Assembly: GCA_024711295.1 (NCBI GenBank)
Contig: JANJTB010000023.1
Location: 49,887 to 113,886 of the forward strand
Direction of reading: 5' to 3'
From: a bacterium
Lineage (GTDB): Bacteria > Bacteroidota > Ignavibacteria > Kapaibacteriales > UBA2268
Length of the DNA stretch: 64,000 bases
Shown: piece by piece, positions 9,644-18,432 of the stretch
Numbering within the stretch: position 1 is the first letter of the stretch
Layout of the letters: the number at the start of each line of letters is the position of its first letter
Position numbers and translations under genes: made by a program
Notes under the pieces: model-generated
The model's input: only the letters and a program-made list of their open reading frames with translations
Databases searched by the model: none
What the model was told of the DNA's origin: nothing

Positions 9644-10423
9644 ATGAAAAAACTTAAAGTTACAAAATCATTAGTTCCTAATCTTTTGACCTTGGTAAAT
9701 CTTTTTTCGGGGTTTGCAGCTATAGTTTATTTTTCTCAGAATGATTTTCAGAGAGGAGCATTATTTATACTAATTGCTGCATTATTCGATATGCTTGATG
9801 GAATGGTTGCAAGATTGATTAATGCTGCCAGTGAATTTGGTGCTGAGTTGGATTCATTATGCGATGTAGTATCTTTTGGTGTTGCCCCTTCATTTTTGTT
9901 ATACAAAATTTATTTTTATCAATTCAATGAGATTGGAATTTTATTAGCATCATTTCCTGCACTTGCAGGTGCAACAAGATTAGCAAGGTTCAACATTCAA
10001 CTTACAAATCTTGAAGATAAAATATATTTCAAAGGGCTACCAATACCTTCAGGTGCATTAACTATTATTTCATTTTCGCTATTTACAGAATTTTACAGTT
10101 TTGGGAACCAAGCAATAACTGGATATTTGTATTTTATATTAGTAATACTCGTTTCTTTTGCGATGGTTTCTACAGCTAAATACGACAATATTCCAAGACC
10201 ATCAAAAAAATCATTTGAGCAAAGACCTGTTGTAACGATAATTTTTATACTAGGATTAGTATTATCAATTGTTACATTAGGGAAACTGGTTTTTGCATTT
10301 ATGATGTTTTATATAATTACATCTACAATCAGGCAATTCTATTACAATTTTAAAGAATCACTTGAACCTGAAGAAGAGATTGACGATGAGATTGATTCAG
10401 AACCAACTCCTTTTTCAGACTAA
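9644..10423 (+). CDS. pssA: CDP-diacylglycerol--serine O-phosphatidyltransferase
   Basis: About 259 residues from the ATG at 9644; an adjacent TTG at 9641 is also possible. It is a polytopic membrane protein with the complete CDP-alcohol phosphotransferase signature DG(x2)AR(x8)G(x3)D(x3)D at residues 52-74 (Asp52, Gly53, Arg57, Gly66, Asp70, Asp74). It joins CDP-diacylglycerol and serine to give phosphatidylserine, which the product of the preceding psd gene decarboxylates. The C-terminal tail is rich in Glu and Asp. purS follows after 40 bp in the same direction. Confidence 0.94.
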   Translation: MKKLKVTKSLVPNLLTLVNLFSGFAAIVYFSQNDFQRGALFILIAALFDMLDGMVARLINAASEFGAELDSLCDVVSFGVAPSFLLYKIYFYQFNEIGILLASFPALAGATRLARFNIQLTNLEDKIYFKGLPIPSGALTIISFSLFTEFYSFGNQAITGYLYFILVILVSFAMVSTAKYDNIPRPSKKSFEQRPVVTIIFILGLVLSIVTLGKLVFAFMMFYIITSTIRQFYYNFKESLEPEEEIDDEIDSEPTPFSD

Positions 10424-10463
10424 AATAATTTGCAATTTACAGAATAATTTAGGATAAATTAAA

Positions 10464-10721
10464 ATGAAACAATTTAAAGGAAAAGTCAGTATTACATTAC
10501 GTGAGAATATCCTTGATGTACAGGGAAAAACCATTGAGCATGCACTACACTCATTAAATTATAATGATTTAACTCACGTGAGGATAGGTAAATACGTTGA
10601 AGTATTGATTTCTGCAGAAAATACTGAGATTGCTCAAGCAAGATTGAGTGAGGCTTGCAATCAGCTTATTGCAAATCCAATTATTGAAGACTACAAAATC
10701 ATTTTAGAAGAAATTAAATAG
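10464..10721 (+). CDS. purS: Phosphoribosylformylglycinamidine synthase, PurS subunit
   Basis: 85 residues matching the small PurS subunit ([21 protein letters not shown], then the VRIGKYVEV segment). PurS bridges PurQ and the synthetase PurL in the three-part FGAM synthase of purine synthesis. purQ follows after 11 bp. The synthetase gene purL is not in this window. Confidence 0.92.
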   Translation: MKQFKGKVSITLRENILDVQGKTIEHALHSLNYNDLTHVRIGKYVEVLISAENTEIAQARLSEACNQLIANPIIEDYKIILEEIK

Positions 10722-10732
10722 GGAAAATATTT

Positions 10733-11428
10733 ATGAAATTTGGAATTGTAGTATTCCCGGGTTCTAATTGTGACCATGACGCATATTATTCTGTAACCGG
10801 TAATTTAGGTTATTCGGCTGAGTATCTGTGGCACAAAGACACAACAATCCCTAAAGATATAGATTGTATAATTCTACCCGGTGGATTTTCTTATGGTGAT
10901 TATTTGAGATGTGGTGCAATTGCAAGGTTTTCACCATTAATGAATGAAGTGATTAAGTTTGCAAATAATGGTGGCTACATAATTGGCATCTGCAATGGAT
11001 TTCAAATTCTTACAGAAAGTGGTTTACTGCCCGGTACACTCCTAAGAAACGAAAATTTAAAATTTATTTGTAAAGATGTTTTTCTAAAAGTAGAAAATAA
11101 CAGCACCCCATTTACAAATAAATTTAAGAGTGATTCAATTATCAGAATTCCTATTGCTCACGGAGAAGGTAATTATTACGCTGATGATTCAACTGTTGAG
11201 AAATTAGAGAATGAGAATCAAATAGTATTCAGATACACAAATGAAAAAGGAGTTGCTGATAAAAGTTTCAATCCAAATGGCTCAATTAACAATATTGCTG
11301 GCATTATTTCTTCTAATGGAAGAATTTTAGGCATGATGCCACATCCTGAACGTTATTGTGATGATTTATTGGGATGTTCTGACGGAACTAGTGTTTTTCA
11401 CTCTATAGCAAATAATTTTATAAAGTAA
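10733..11428 (+). CDS. purQ: Phosphoribosylformylglycinamidine synthase, PurQ glutaminase subunit
   Basis: 231 residues, a class I glutamine amidotransferase. The nucleophile is Cys87 in IGICNGFQ, and the rest of the triad is His204 and Glu206 in [17 protein letters not shown] and [12 protein letters not shown] are PurQ hallmarks. It releases ammonia from glutamine for FGAM formation with PurS and PurL. Cotranscribed with purS upstream and tatA downstream. Confidence 0.95.
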   Translation: MKFGIVVFPGSNCDHDAYYSVTGNLGYSAEYLWHKDTTIPKDIDCIILPGGFSYGDYLRCGAIARFSPLMNEVIKFANNGGYIIGICNGFQILTESGLLPGTLLRNENLKFICKDVFLKVENNSTPFTNKFKSDSIIRIPIAHGEGNYYADDSTVEKLENENQIVFRYTNEKGVADKSFNPNGSINNIAGIISSNGRILGMMPHPERYCDDLLGCSDGTSVFHSIANNFIK

Positions 11429-11440
11429 TTGGATATTAAT

Positions 11441-11638
11441 ATGTATTTAGCCTTATTTGGTTTGGGAACACCTGAAATAATCATTATTGTATTGCTAGTC
11501 GTTATTTTATTCGGAGCAAAGAAAATTCCAGAGCTTATGAAGGGATTAGGAAGTGGTATAAAAGAGTTTAAGAAAGCCACAAGTGCAGAAGACGAGGAAA
11601 TTAAATCTAATTCCCTTAACGATAAGAATAAAAATTAA
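11441..11638 (+). CDS. tatA: Sec-independent translocase component TatA
   Basis: About 65 residues from the ATG at 11441; a TTG at 11429 directly after the purQ stop would add four residues. It has one N-terminal transmembrane helix beginning at a [24 protein letters not shown] segment, the FGAKKIPEL hinge and an amphipathic helix ([15 protein letters not shown]), all typical of TatA. It would form the pore that moves folded proteins across the inner membrane. A second TatA/B-type gene follows after 13 bp; tatC is not in this window. Confidence 0.9.
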   Translation: MYLALFGLGTPEIIIIVLLVVILFGAKKIPELMKGLGSGIKEFKKATSAEDEEIKSNSLNDKNKN

Positions 11639-11651
11639 TTAAGCAATCTTT

Positions 11652-11909
11652 ATGTTTGATGTTGGTGGCGGTGAATTAATATTTATCATTTTGGCAATCC
11701 TAGTGCTCTTCGGACCAAGGAAGATACCCGAATTTGCAAAAATGATAAAAAAAGGTATTACTGAAGTACGAAGAGCACAAGCAGTCTTTACAGAACAAAT
11801 TACCGATGTAAGAGGCGAAATTAATAAACAAACTTCTGAAATTGTTAATACTGTCGAAAGTGAGCTTGATGTAAAACCAGACCAATCTCACATCAAAAAT
11901 AACCAATAA
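11652..11909 (+). CDS. Second TatA/TatB-type translocase component
   Basis: 85 residues with the same layout as its neighbour: a short N-terminus with a Glu just before the membrane helix, then FGPRKIPEFAKMI, where Gly-Pro after Phe is the common hinge of both TatA and TatB. The amphipathic helix continues into a longer charged tail (EVRRAQAVFTEQI...), which is more TatB-like. The pair may thus be a TatA plus a TatB-like subunit, or two TatA paralogues; sequence alone does not settle it. A palindromic terminator overlaps its stop codon. Confidence 0.82.
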   Translation: MFDVGGGELIFIILAILVLFGPRKIPEFAKMIKKGITEVRRAQAVFTEQITDVRGEINKQTSEIVNTVESELDVKPDQSHIKNNQ

Positions 11910-11937
11910 CAAAAAAGGGCAATTGCCCTTTTTTGTT
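11908..11937. terminator. Palindromic bidirectional terminator overlapping two stop codons
   Basis: A perfect 30-bp palindrome: A-rich arm, AAGGGCAATTGCCCTT core, T-rich arm. It touches the stop codons of both the rightward tat gene (ends 11909) and the leftward folC gene (ends 11936) and has a U-run for each direction. Confidence 0.9.
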
Positions 11938-13216
11938 ATTTATTGAGTATTTCAATTACTTCTCCAATTAAGAAGAATGAACCAAAATAGAGAATATTAC
12001 TTTCTCCATTTGTCATTTCAACAGCTTGCTGAGTACAATCAGTAATGTATGTATAACTTAATAATCTAGGATTAACTTTTGAAGTAATCTCAGTCGGTGA
12101 AAGTGCACGGTCATTTTTTATTTTTGGAAGAATTAATTTATATGCAAAATTATTGATTAAATCAATTGCATCACAATTATCTTTATCCTTCATTATTGCA
12201 AAGATCATACACCACTTTTTGTCAGGATAAAAATATTCAAGAGTTCCGGCAAGATTTAAAATGCTGTTTGAATTATGTGAAGCATCAAGAATTATTATGG
12301 GCTTTGTATTAATAATCTGAATCCTAGCACTCAGTCCTGTATTTTTAACAATATTTTTAAGCCCTGATTGAATAGAATCATTACTAATGTTAAATTCTGA
12401 TTTTAGAAGATCTATTGCACACAAAACAGTTTGTAAGTTTTGGTATTGGAATTTACCCGGAATAGCAAATTCAAAATTAAACGAAGATTTTCCCAAAAAG
12501 TCAGTTTTATATATTGGATTATCAATGCTATTATTTATTAGTTCACATCCAACAACATCGTTAGATTTTATTATTTGAGTTAAATCAGAGTATTTTTTTA
12601 TTACTTCTATTACCTCAGCACTATTTTCACTAACAATACATGGAACTCCAATCTTAATAATGCCTGCTTTTTGTTCAGCAATCAACTCAATAGTATCTCC
12701 TAAATACTCTTTATGGTCTAAGTCGATTTTTGAAATAATACTTAAAATCGGTTTGATGATATTTGTTGAATCATACTTACCCCCCATTCCAGTTTCAATT
12801 ACAGCAAAATCTACATTTTGCTCATTAAAATACATAAAAGCTATTACAGTTGTAATTTCAAAAAATGTAGCTCCCAACTCGTCTGAAATTGGTTTCAATT
12901 TTAAATAGTAATCTATAAGTTCTTCGTCCGCAATTAAATAATTATTTACTCTGATCCTTTCATTAAAATCAACAAGATGAGGTGAAGTATATAAGCCTGT
13001 TTTGTATCCAGATTCCATTAGTATGGATGCGATAGAACTACATATTGAGCCTTTACCGTTAGTACCCGCAACATGAATAAACCGGAGATTCTTGTGAGGA
13101 TCTCCAACTGACTCAGATAATAACAAAGTTCTCTCTAGCCCTGGCTTTATACCAAACCTTTGTTTTGAATATAGATCTTTTAGAACATCTGCTTTTGAAA
13201 TATTAGCATTTTTCAT
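11936..13216 (-). CDS. folC: Bifunctional folylpolyglutamate synthase/dihydrofolate synthase
   Basis: 426 residues of the Mur-ligase fold. Evidence: the HVAGTNGKGSICSSIASIL P-loop near residue 50, GLYTSPHLVDFNERI, ETGMGGKYDSTNII and LDHKEYLGDTIELIAEQKAGIIK, which are FolC hallmarks, and the LDASHNSNS segment of the C-terminal domain. It adds glutamate to dihydropteroate and then to folates, feeding one-carbon metabolism used for example by PurH in this window. Transcribed alone, convergent with the tat genes and divergent from the dehydrogenase gene (59 bp apart). Confidence 0.95.
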   Translation of the reverse strand: MKNANISKADVLKDLYSKQRFGIKPGLERTLLLSESVGDPHKNLRFIHVAGTNGKGSICSSIASILMESGYKTGLYTSPHLVDFNERIRVNNYLIADEELIDYYLKLKPISDELGATFFEITTVIAFMYFNEQNVDFAVIETGMGGKYDSTNIIKPILSIISKIDLDHKEYLGDTIELIAEQKAGIIKIGVPCIVSENSAEVIEVIKKYSDLTQIIKSNDVVGCELINNSIDNPIYKTDFLGKSSFNFEFAIPGKFQYQNLQTVLCAIDLLKSEFNISNDSIQSGLKNIVKNTGLSARIQIINTKPIIILDASHNSNSILNLAGTLEYFYPDKKWCMIFAIMKDKDNCDAIDLINNFAYKLILPKIKNDRALSPTEITSKVNPRLLSYTYITDCTQQAVEMTNGESNILYFGSFFLIGEVIEILNK

Positions 13217-13275
13217 ACTTCAATTATAAATTCTTTAGTTCATTTTTGAATAATATATTGTAAAGACGCATAATT

Positions 13276-13983
13276 ATGGAAATTAGGGATTTTAATAAAT
13301 TAAAGGTTTTGATTACAGGTGGAAATAAAGGTATTGGATTAGAGATATCAAAGTTATTTGTTGAAAATGAGATTTTTGTTACTTCTTTAAGTAGGACCAA
13401 AAATCAGTCAATCAATTCTGACAAATATCGGCAAATTGAATGTGATTTATCAAATCAACAAAACATATTAAACTTTGTAAATGAATCTAATGCTAGGAAT
13501 ATTTCGTTTGATATTATCATTAACAATGCTGGAATAATTGAATTTGGACAGTTTCATAAAATGGAATTACAACCAAAATTAAACATGATTAATACAAATT
13601 TAATAGCTCCAATTACATTATTAACCGGTTTTTTACCTAAAATGATAGAAAATAGGTTTGGAATTATAGTAAATATATCATCTATAGGGGCAATTAGCAA
13701 TTTTGCTAATTGTGCAGTTTATAATTCATCAAAGGCAGCAATATTATCATTATCCAAATCCTTGAGAAACGAAGTCAGAAAAGATGGAATTAAAATTATT
13801 GATATTATCCCCGGAGCAACTTTTACTGACATTTGGTATGAAGATTTTAAAAACAAGAATAAAGATAGAATGATAAATCCATACTATATAGCAAAATTGA
13901 TATATGATTCAATAAAAATGTCAATTGACGGTAATCTGATGACTGAAGAAATAATTATTACCCCACAAGGTGGAAGTTTGTAG
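13276..13983 (+). CDS. Short-chain dehydrogenase/reductase
   Basis: 235 residues of the classical SDR family. The NAD(P)-binding TGxxxGIG motif is at residues 14-21 (TGGNKGIG), NNAG follows the fourth strand, and the catalytic residues are a Ser in VNISSIGA and Tyr149/Lys153 in YNSSK. The substrate cannot be inferred; a 3-ketoacyl-reductase or sugar-like role is possible. It is a single gene between folC and dnaA, ending 15 bp before the dnaA stop on the other strand. Confidence 0.9.
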   Translation: MEIRDFNKLKVLITGGNKGIGLEISKLFVENEIFVTSLSRTKNQSINSDKYRQIECDLSNQQNILNFVNESNARNISFDIIINNAGIIEFGQFHKMELQPKLNMINTNLIAPITLLTGFLPKMIENRFGIIVNISSIGAISNFANCAVYNSSKAAILSLSKSLRNEVRKDGIKIIDIIPGATFTDIWYEDFKNKNKDRMINPYYIAKLIYDSIKMSIDGNLMTEEIIITPQGGSL

Positions 13984-13998
13984 TAATTTATTAATTAT

Positions 13999-15453
13999 TC
14001 ATAACTCATTTTTTAAAGTTTTTAGCAATGTTTCGAATGACGCTTTTACTTTTCTATCAGTTACCAAATAGTTATCAATAGTTTGACATGAGTGTAAAAT
14101 AGTTGAATGATCCCTTCCTCCAAACTCACTTCCAATGGTTTTCAAAGAATTGTTTGTAAGTAATTTAGTGAGGTAGATTGCCATTTGTCTGGAGAGTGCA
14201 ATTTCATGTTTTCTTGATTTTGAGACCATCTGCTCAAGCGGAATTTGATAATATTCAGAAACTATGCTTTTGATATGCTGTATAGATAGTGGTTTAGCAG
14301 GCTCTGGCTTGTTACCGTAAATAATTTCTTTGGCTAATTCAATACTTATAGGTTTTTTATCAAATGTTACCCGAGCTATTAAGCTAATAATTGCACCTTC
14401 TAAATCTCTAATGCAAGTTTTAATATTTCGAGCAAGGTATTCAACTACATCTAATGGTATTTCTATTCCTTCATCCTTACTTTTTTTCATGATAATAGCC
14501 ATTCTCATTTCAAAATCAGGAGCTTTGATGTCAGTTATCAAACCGCATTGGAACCTCGATACTAATCTGTCATCAACTGATTTTAAATCACGTGGTGGTT
14601 TATCACTGGTAAGAATAATTTGTTTGCCAGCCTGATATAATGAGTTAAAAGTGTGGAAGAAATTATCCTGAGTTTTATCTTTGCCAGAAAGAAACTGGAT
14701 ATCGTCAACAATCAAAACATCAATTGAGCGATAAAATTTCGAAAATTCAGCAACTTTATTGTTTTGAACAGCATTGACAAATTCTAAAGTAAACCTCTCA
14801 CTATCGGTATATAAAACTCTAAGTCTGGGAGAATTTTTGGAAATATAATTACCTATTGCCTGAGCAAGGTGGGTTTTGCCAAGTCCGGTTTCTCCATAAA
14901 TAACTAATGGATTAAATCTAGTTTTACCTGGGTTTTGGCTGATAGACAATGCCGCAGAGCTTGCTAATTGATTAGACTCACCAATGATAAAGTTATCAAA
15001 AGAATATTTTGGATTCAGGTATGTTGGGTACTCTTTCTGTGAAAGGATTACAGGTTCAAATGGGATTGCATTTTGATTTGGGTTTGGGTCATATCTTAAT
15101 CCCGGCATTTTGATAGATTTATTTTCTACTTTATTATCTATATCATCAAAAACAATACGATACTCGAGTTCTGCTTCACTTCCAATAACCTGATTAATGG
15201 TTTTGCGCATCAAATCGTAGTAATGCTCTTCAATCCACTCGAAAAAGAATTGACTTGGAACTGATAGAATCAGTTTTTTCCCTTCCATAGAAATGGGTTT
15301 TAGAGGTATAAACCAAGTTTTGAATACCTGAGCACCTACATTATCTTTTATTATCTCCAAGCATCGCTGCCATTTGGTCGTAGCAGGGTCTTTTGTGAGG
15401 AGAGATTCTGATTTTTTTTCAATTTGGTTGCTAAGTTTTGTATCAATTCTCAT
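13999..15453 (-). CDS. dnaA: Chromosomal replication initiator DnaA
   Basis: About 484 residues from the ATG at 15453; an in-frame GTG at 15468 would add five. Domain I (WQRCLEIIKDNVGAQVFKTWF) is followed by a variable linker, the AAA+ domain with Walker A GETGLGKTHLAQ near residue 186 and VLIVDDIQFLSGK, and the C-terminal DNA-binding domain with the DnaA signature GGRDHSTILHSCQ. It opens the replication origin. The gene is read leftward and has about 600 bp of AT-rich non-coding DNA upstream, which is described separately as a possible origin. Confidence 0.96.
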   Translation of the reverse strand: MRIDTKLSNQIEKKSESLLTKDPATTKWQRCLEIIKDNVGAQVFKTWFIPLKPISMEGKKLILSVPSQFFFEWIEEHYYDLMRKTINQVIGSEAELEYRIVFDDIDNKVENKSIKMPGLRYDPNPNQNAIPFEPVILSQKEYPTYLNPKYSFDNFIIGESNQLASSAALSISQNPGKTRFNPLVIYGETGLGKTHLAQAIGNYISKNSPRLRVLYTDSERFTLEFVNAVQNNKVAEFSKFYRSIDVLIVDDIQFLSGKDKTQDNFFHTFNSLYQAGKQIILTSDKPPRDLKSVDDRLVSRFQCGLITDIKAPDFEMRMAIIMKKSKDEGIEIPLDVVEYLARNIKTCIRDLEGAIISLIARVTFDKKPISIELAKEIIYGNKPEPAKPLSIQHIKSIVSEYYQIPLEQMVSKSRKHEIALSRQMAIYLTKLLTNNSLKTIGSEFGGRDHSTILHSCQTIDNYLVTDRKVKASFETLLKTLKNEL

Positions 15454-16053
15454 ATTGTCTGTAAACACTCATAATTAAAGTAAAAAAATAAAAAGTACAA
15501 GTTTTGCACAAATTTACAGACAAAAAAATACCTAAAAAGGCTCAAAAGATACAATTATTAGGTATTTTTCAATTTGTAAAATGTGCATTTCAAAGAAAAG
15601 TTTTTGAAAGTTATCACAACTTTACGATTCAAATTTGAGAATTTTTTTGCTAATTGACAAGATATAAATTTTTATTTTTAAAACTTTTTTTCTTGGAAAA
15701 TTCAATCATTATGACTTTCAATGACTTAATATGTTAATATTCTGTTAATCATTTTTTCTGTTAGCATAACAGTTGATTTTCACTAATATTTAGAATAGTT
15801 TCAATGAATTTTGAGTTAAGATAATTATTGAAATATTACTAACTATTTGAAAATACAATCAATTTTAGAATAGCTAAAAAATTAGAAAATATTAATAAGA
15901 ATTGTCTAGTTATCACAAATAAATTAAAAAACTAATCAAAAGATTTGTAAGTATTATAATAAACAATAAATAAGTAGAAATCAACATTGAATTAACAATT
16001 TTTGTTTGTTATTACGTTTAGACTTCATAAAACAAATATTATTAAAATTAAAA
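15454..16053. other. AT-rich dnaA upstream region, candidate oriC
   Basis: About 600 bp without a convincing gene between leftward dnaA and a rightward secreted-protein gene. It holds a 12-bp inverted repeat (15524-15535 and 15558-15569), a 6-bp-arm palindrome CTGTTAGCATAACAG at 15758-15772, and the 11-mer AGTTATCACAA twice (15609-15619 and 15908-15918). Long A/T tracts would melt easily. No perfect TTATCCACA box is present; TTTTGCACA at 15502-15510 is one mismatch from TTATNCACA. Origin function is inference from position and composition. Confidence 0.4.
15524..15569. repeat. 12-bp inverted repeat upstream of dnaA
   Basis: Perfect arms AAAAATACCTAA and TTAGGTATTTTT are separated by 22 nt and lie about 70-115 bp upstream of the dnaA ATG. 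It could be an operator, a cruciform in the origin, or a transcript hairpin. Confidence 0.6.
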
Positions 16054-18432
16054 ATGAAATTTCTATATATTCTGATTGCTATATTTTTATTTTTTTCCAG
16101 TATAAGTGAATCTGCTTGGAGAAGGAATACCAACATGCCTGCAGACTACTTAAATGTAGTTTATTTGGATGTGTATTTCTTACCACAAAATCCTCAATTA
16201 GGATGGATTTGCGGGTACGAAGGAAAGACTTTACGCACAACTGATGGTGGTAAATCATGGCAAGGTTCAAGAATATTCAACAATCTAGGGTTTACAGTTG
16301 AAGCACAATTAGAGAGTATATATTTTGTAAATGAAAACATTGGGTTTACATCTGGACCAACATCATCATTTGAAGGTGGTGGAGTGATTTACAAAACAAC
16401 AGATGGAGGTGCAAATTGGTTCAATATTACCCCTCCTAATGTTACTGATTTGTGGGGTACTTTCTTTTTAGATGAAAATAATGGAGTTGTACTCGGTGGT
16501 GGATGTGGTTCACCTCAGTACTTTTGGCGTACCTTTAATGGAGGTACTACATGGCAATCTATAATTTATAACCAACCTGGAAGTAAAATGTCAGATGCCA
16601 TTATTTATTCAAATGATGGTTTAGGTTATGCTGTTGGTTCAGGTTGGCTTTGGAAAACTACTAATGGAGGTAGGACGTGGCTACCTATCAGAAGTACTGG
16701 CAACGTTGACTGGCATGAAGAGATTACAAACATTGAGCAAACTTTTTTAATTCCATATTCTGAAGGATGCTTTGGAAATACAGTAACAAGTGTTGGTGGT
16801 ATTAGAATTTCGCATGATGAAGGTCGCAATTGGTCTCAGTATAACACAGGTGTTCCTATGTTTGGAACATTTTTACACGATAAAGAAAGAGGTTGGGCTG
16901 CCGGTTTTAATCGTACCGTAATATATACTGGTGATGGTGGAAAAACTTGGAAGTCTGAAAATTGTGGAATAGAAAATGGTGCAAATTTAGATGACATCTG
17001 GTTTTTAAATGATACTACCGGTTGGGTGGTTGGGAATGGTGTTTACGAATATTTTATACCTGATGCAAAACCACCAATAATCTTAGATATAAGCGGAAAT
17101 GACTTCAAAATTTGTGAAGGCGACACTGTCACTCTAACCGCAAGTGAAGGTTATGACGCATATATTTGGTCAAATGGAGAAAATGGACGCATCATTAAAG
17201 TCACTATTCCAGGTATTTATTCTGTAAGAGGAATTATTGACTCAATTTGCTATGATGGTGTTTCAGGATCTATTGAAGTTAAATTTTATGACAAGTACGA
17301 ACCTGAAATTGAAATAAGCAGTAGCGGACCACCATGTCAGGGTGATACAATTGAAATATTTGCAAAGAATAAATTTAACATAATTGAATGGCAAGATGGA
17401 TCATTATCTGATACTTTTCAAGTAACAGAATCAGGAAATTATTCCTTAAAATTCATAGACACAAATGGATGCTCCGGAGAATTTTCCATTCAAATTGATT
17501 TTGTTCCAAACCCTAAACCTAAAATCATTCCATCAGGTAGAATGAATTTCTGTGTAGGCGACTCAGTTGAACTGAACCCTGATATAGATTACGCAAAATA
17601 TGAATGGTACATAACCGATAGCGAACAAGTTTATTCAAGCAGTAAGTCAATTATTGTAAAAAACTCCGGTAATTATTACCTCAAAGTTACTAATAGTAAT
17701 GGGTGCTCAGGCATTTCTGATACCGTAAGCGTAACAGTAAGAGATGAGAAAGATGCTATTGTTTTTATATTTGATTCAATTAGTAATTCATACGATCTTG
17801 ACAGCGCTTTTTACAAACAAGTTCTATGCAGGAATATCATCTTAAAGAATATAAGCGACAAAGATGTTATAATTAATGACTTATACTTTTTTAGAAATAT
17901 CTCATTCTCTTCACCTCAAACTCAATTTCCAATCATAGTTTTGAGAAATTCTGAAATATCCATAAAGGTGTGTTTTTCTCCGGAAAAAGTTGGTATAAAC
18001 AAAGATACAGTTTTGTATTCAGATATTTGCTCTGACCATATAATTCCATTATTTGGTTATGGAATCACTGAGAGTACAATTGATCTATCAAAATGTGATG
18101 TACCATTAGAGTTCGAAATTTCGGGATTTTCGAATAAAATCATACAGGCAGGTTTTTCAGGGTTCTACCCTAACCCGTCTTCTAGTAATTCATCAATTGA
18201 CTTTACAATTATAAATAATGATTTCAAATCTGATGATATTAATATTCAAATAATTGATGCTTATGGTAATTTAATCAATGTTGATTATATAATTCTTTCA
18301 CAAAACACTGATTCTGAAATTAATAATGGTAAAATTACTGTAAATACCAAAAATTTAAATTCCGGAATTTACATCATGACCATTAAATTGTATGGTAAAC
18401 TATTTAACAAAAAGTTTTTATTAGCAAAGTGA
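16054..18432 (+). CDS. Type IX-secreted protein with YCF48/Asp-box repeats and sorting domain
   Basis: About 792 residues from the ATG at 16054, which starts directly at a signal peptide; an upstream TTG at 16006 is less likely. Residues to about 350 form a beta-propeller of YCF48/BNR type with repeated Asp-box motifs (LRTTDGGKSW, YKTTDGGANW, WKTTNGGRTW, ISHDEGRNW, YTGDGGKTW). Next come three Ig-like segments with the CEGDTV/CQGDTI/CVGDSV pattern, then a C-rich immunoglobulin-like module and a C-terminal type A sorting domain beginning FYPNPSSSNSS, which directs type IX secretion and surface attachment. The role is probably extracellular adhesion or binding. The stop overlaps the next ATG (TGATG). 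Confidence 0.85.
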   Translation: MKFLYILIAIFLFFSSISESAWRRNTNMPADYLNVVYLDVYFLPQNPQLGWICGYEGKTLRTTDGGKSWQGSRIFNNLGFTVEAQLESIYFVNENIGFTSGPTSSFEGGGVIYKTTDGGANWFNITPPNVTDLWGTFFLDENNGVVLGGGCGSPQYFWRTFNGGTTWQSIIYNQPGSKMSDAIIYSNDGLGYAVGSGWLWKTTNGGRTWLPIRSTGNVDWHEEITNIEQTFLIPYSEGCFGNTVTSVGGIRISHDEGRNWSQYNTGVPMFGTFLHDKERGWAAGFNRTVIYTGDGGKTWKSENCGIENGANLDDIWFLNDTTGWVVGNGVYEYFIPDAKPPIILDISGNDFKICEGDTVTLTASEGYDAYIWSNGENGRIIKVTIPGIYSVRGIIDSICYDGVSGSIEVKFYDKYEPEIEISSSGPPCQGDTIEIFAKNKFNIIEWQDGSLSDTFQVTESGNYSLKFIDTNGCSGEFSIQIDFVPNPKPKIIPSGRMNFCVGDSVELNPDIDYAKYEWYITDSEQVYSSSKSIIVKNSGNYYLKVTNSNGCSGISDTVSVTVRDEKDAIVFIFDSISNSYDLDSAFYKQVLCRNIILKNISDKDVIINDLYFFRNISFSSPQTQFPIIVLRNSEISIKVCFSPEKVGINKDTVLYSDICSDHIIPLFGYGITESTIDLSKCDVPLEFEISGFSNKIIQAGFSGFYPNPSSSNSSIDFTIINNDFKSDDINIQIIDAYGNLINVDYIILSQNTDSEINNGKITVNTKNLNSGIYIMTIKLYGKLFNKKFLLAK

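Noticed and set aside
15609..15619. TTATCACAA read as a DnaA box
   Set aside because: It lacks one base of the TTATCCACA pattern and aligns with three mismatches, so I report it only as a repeated word.
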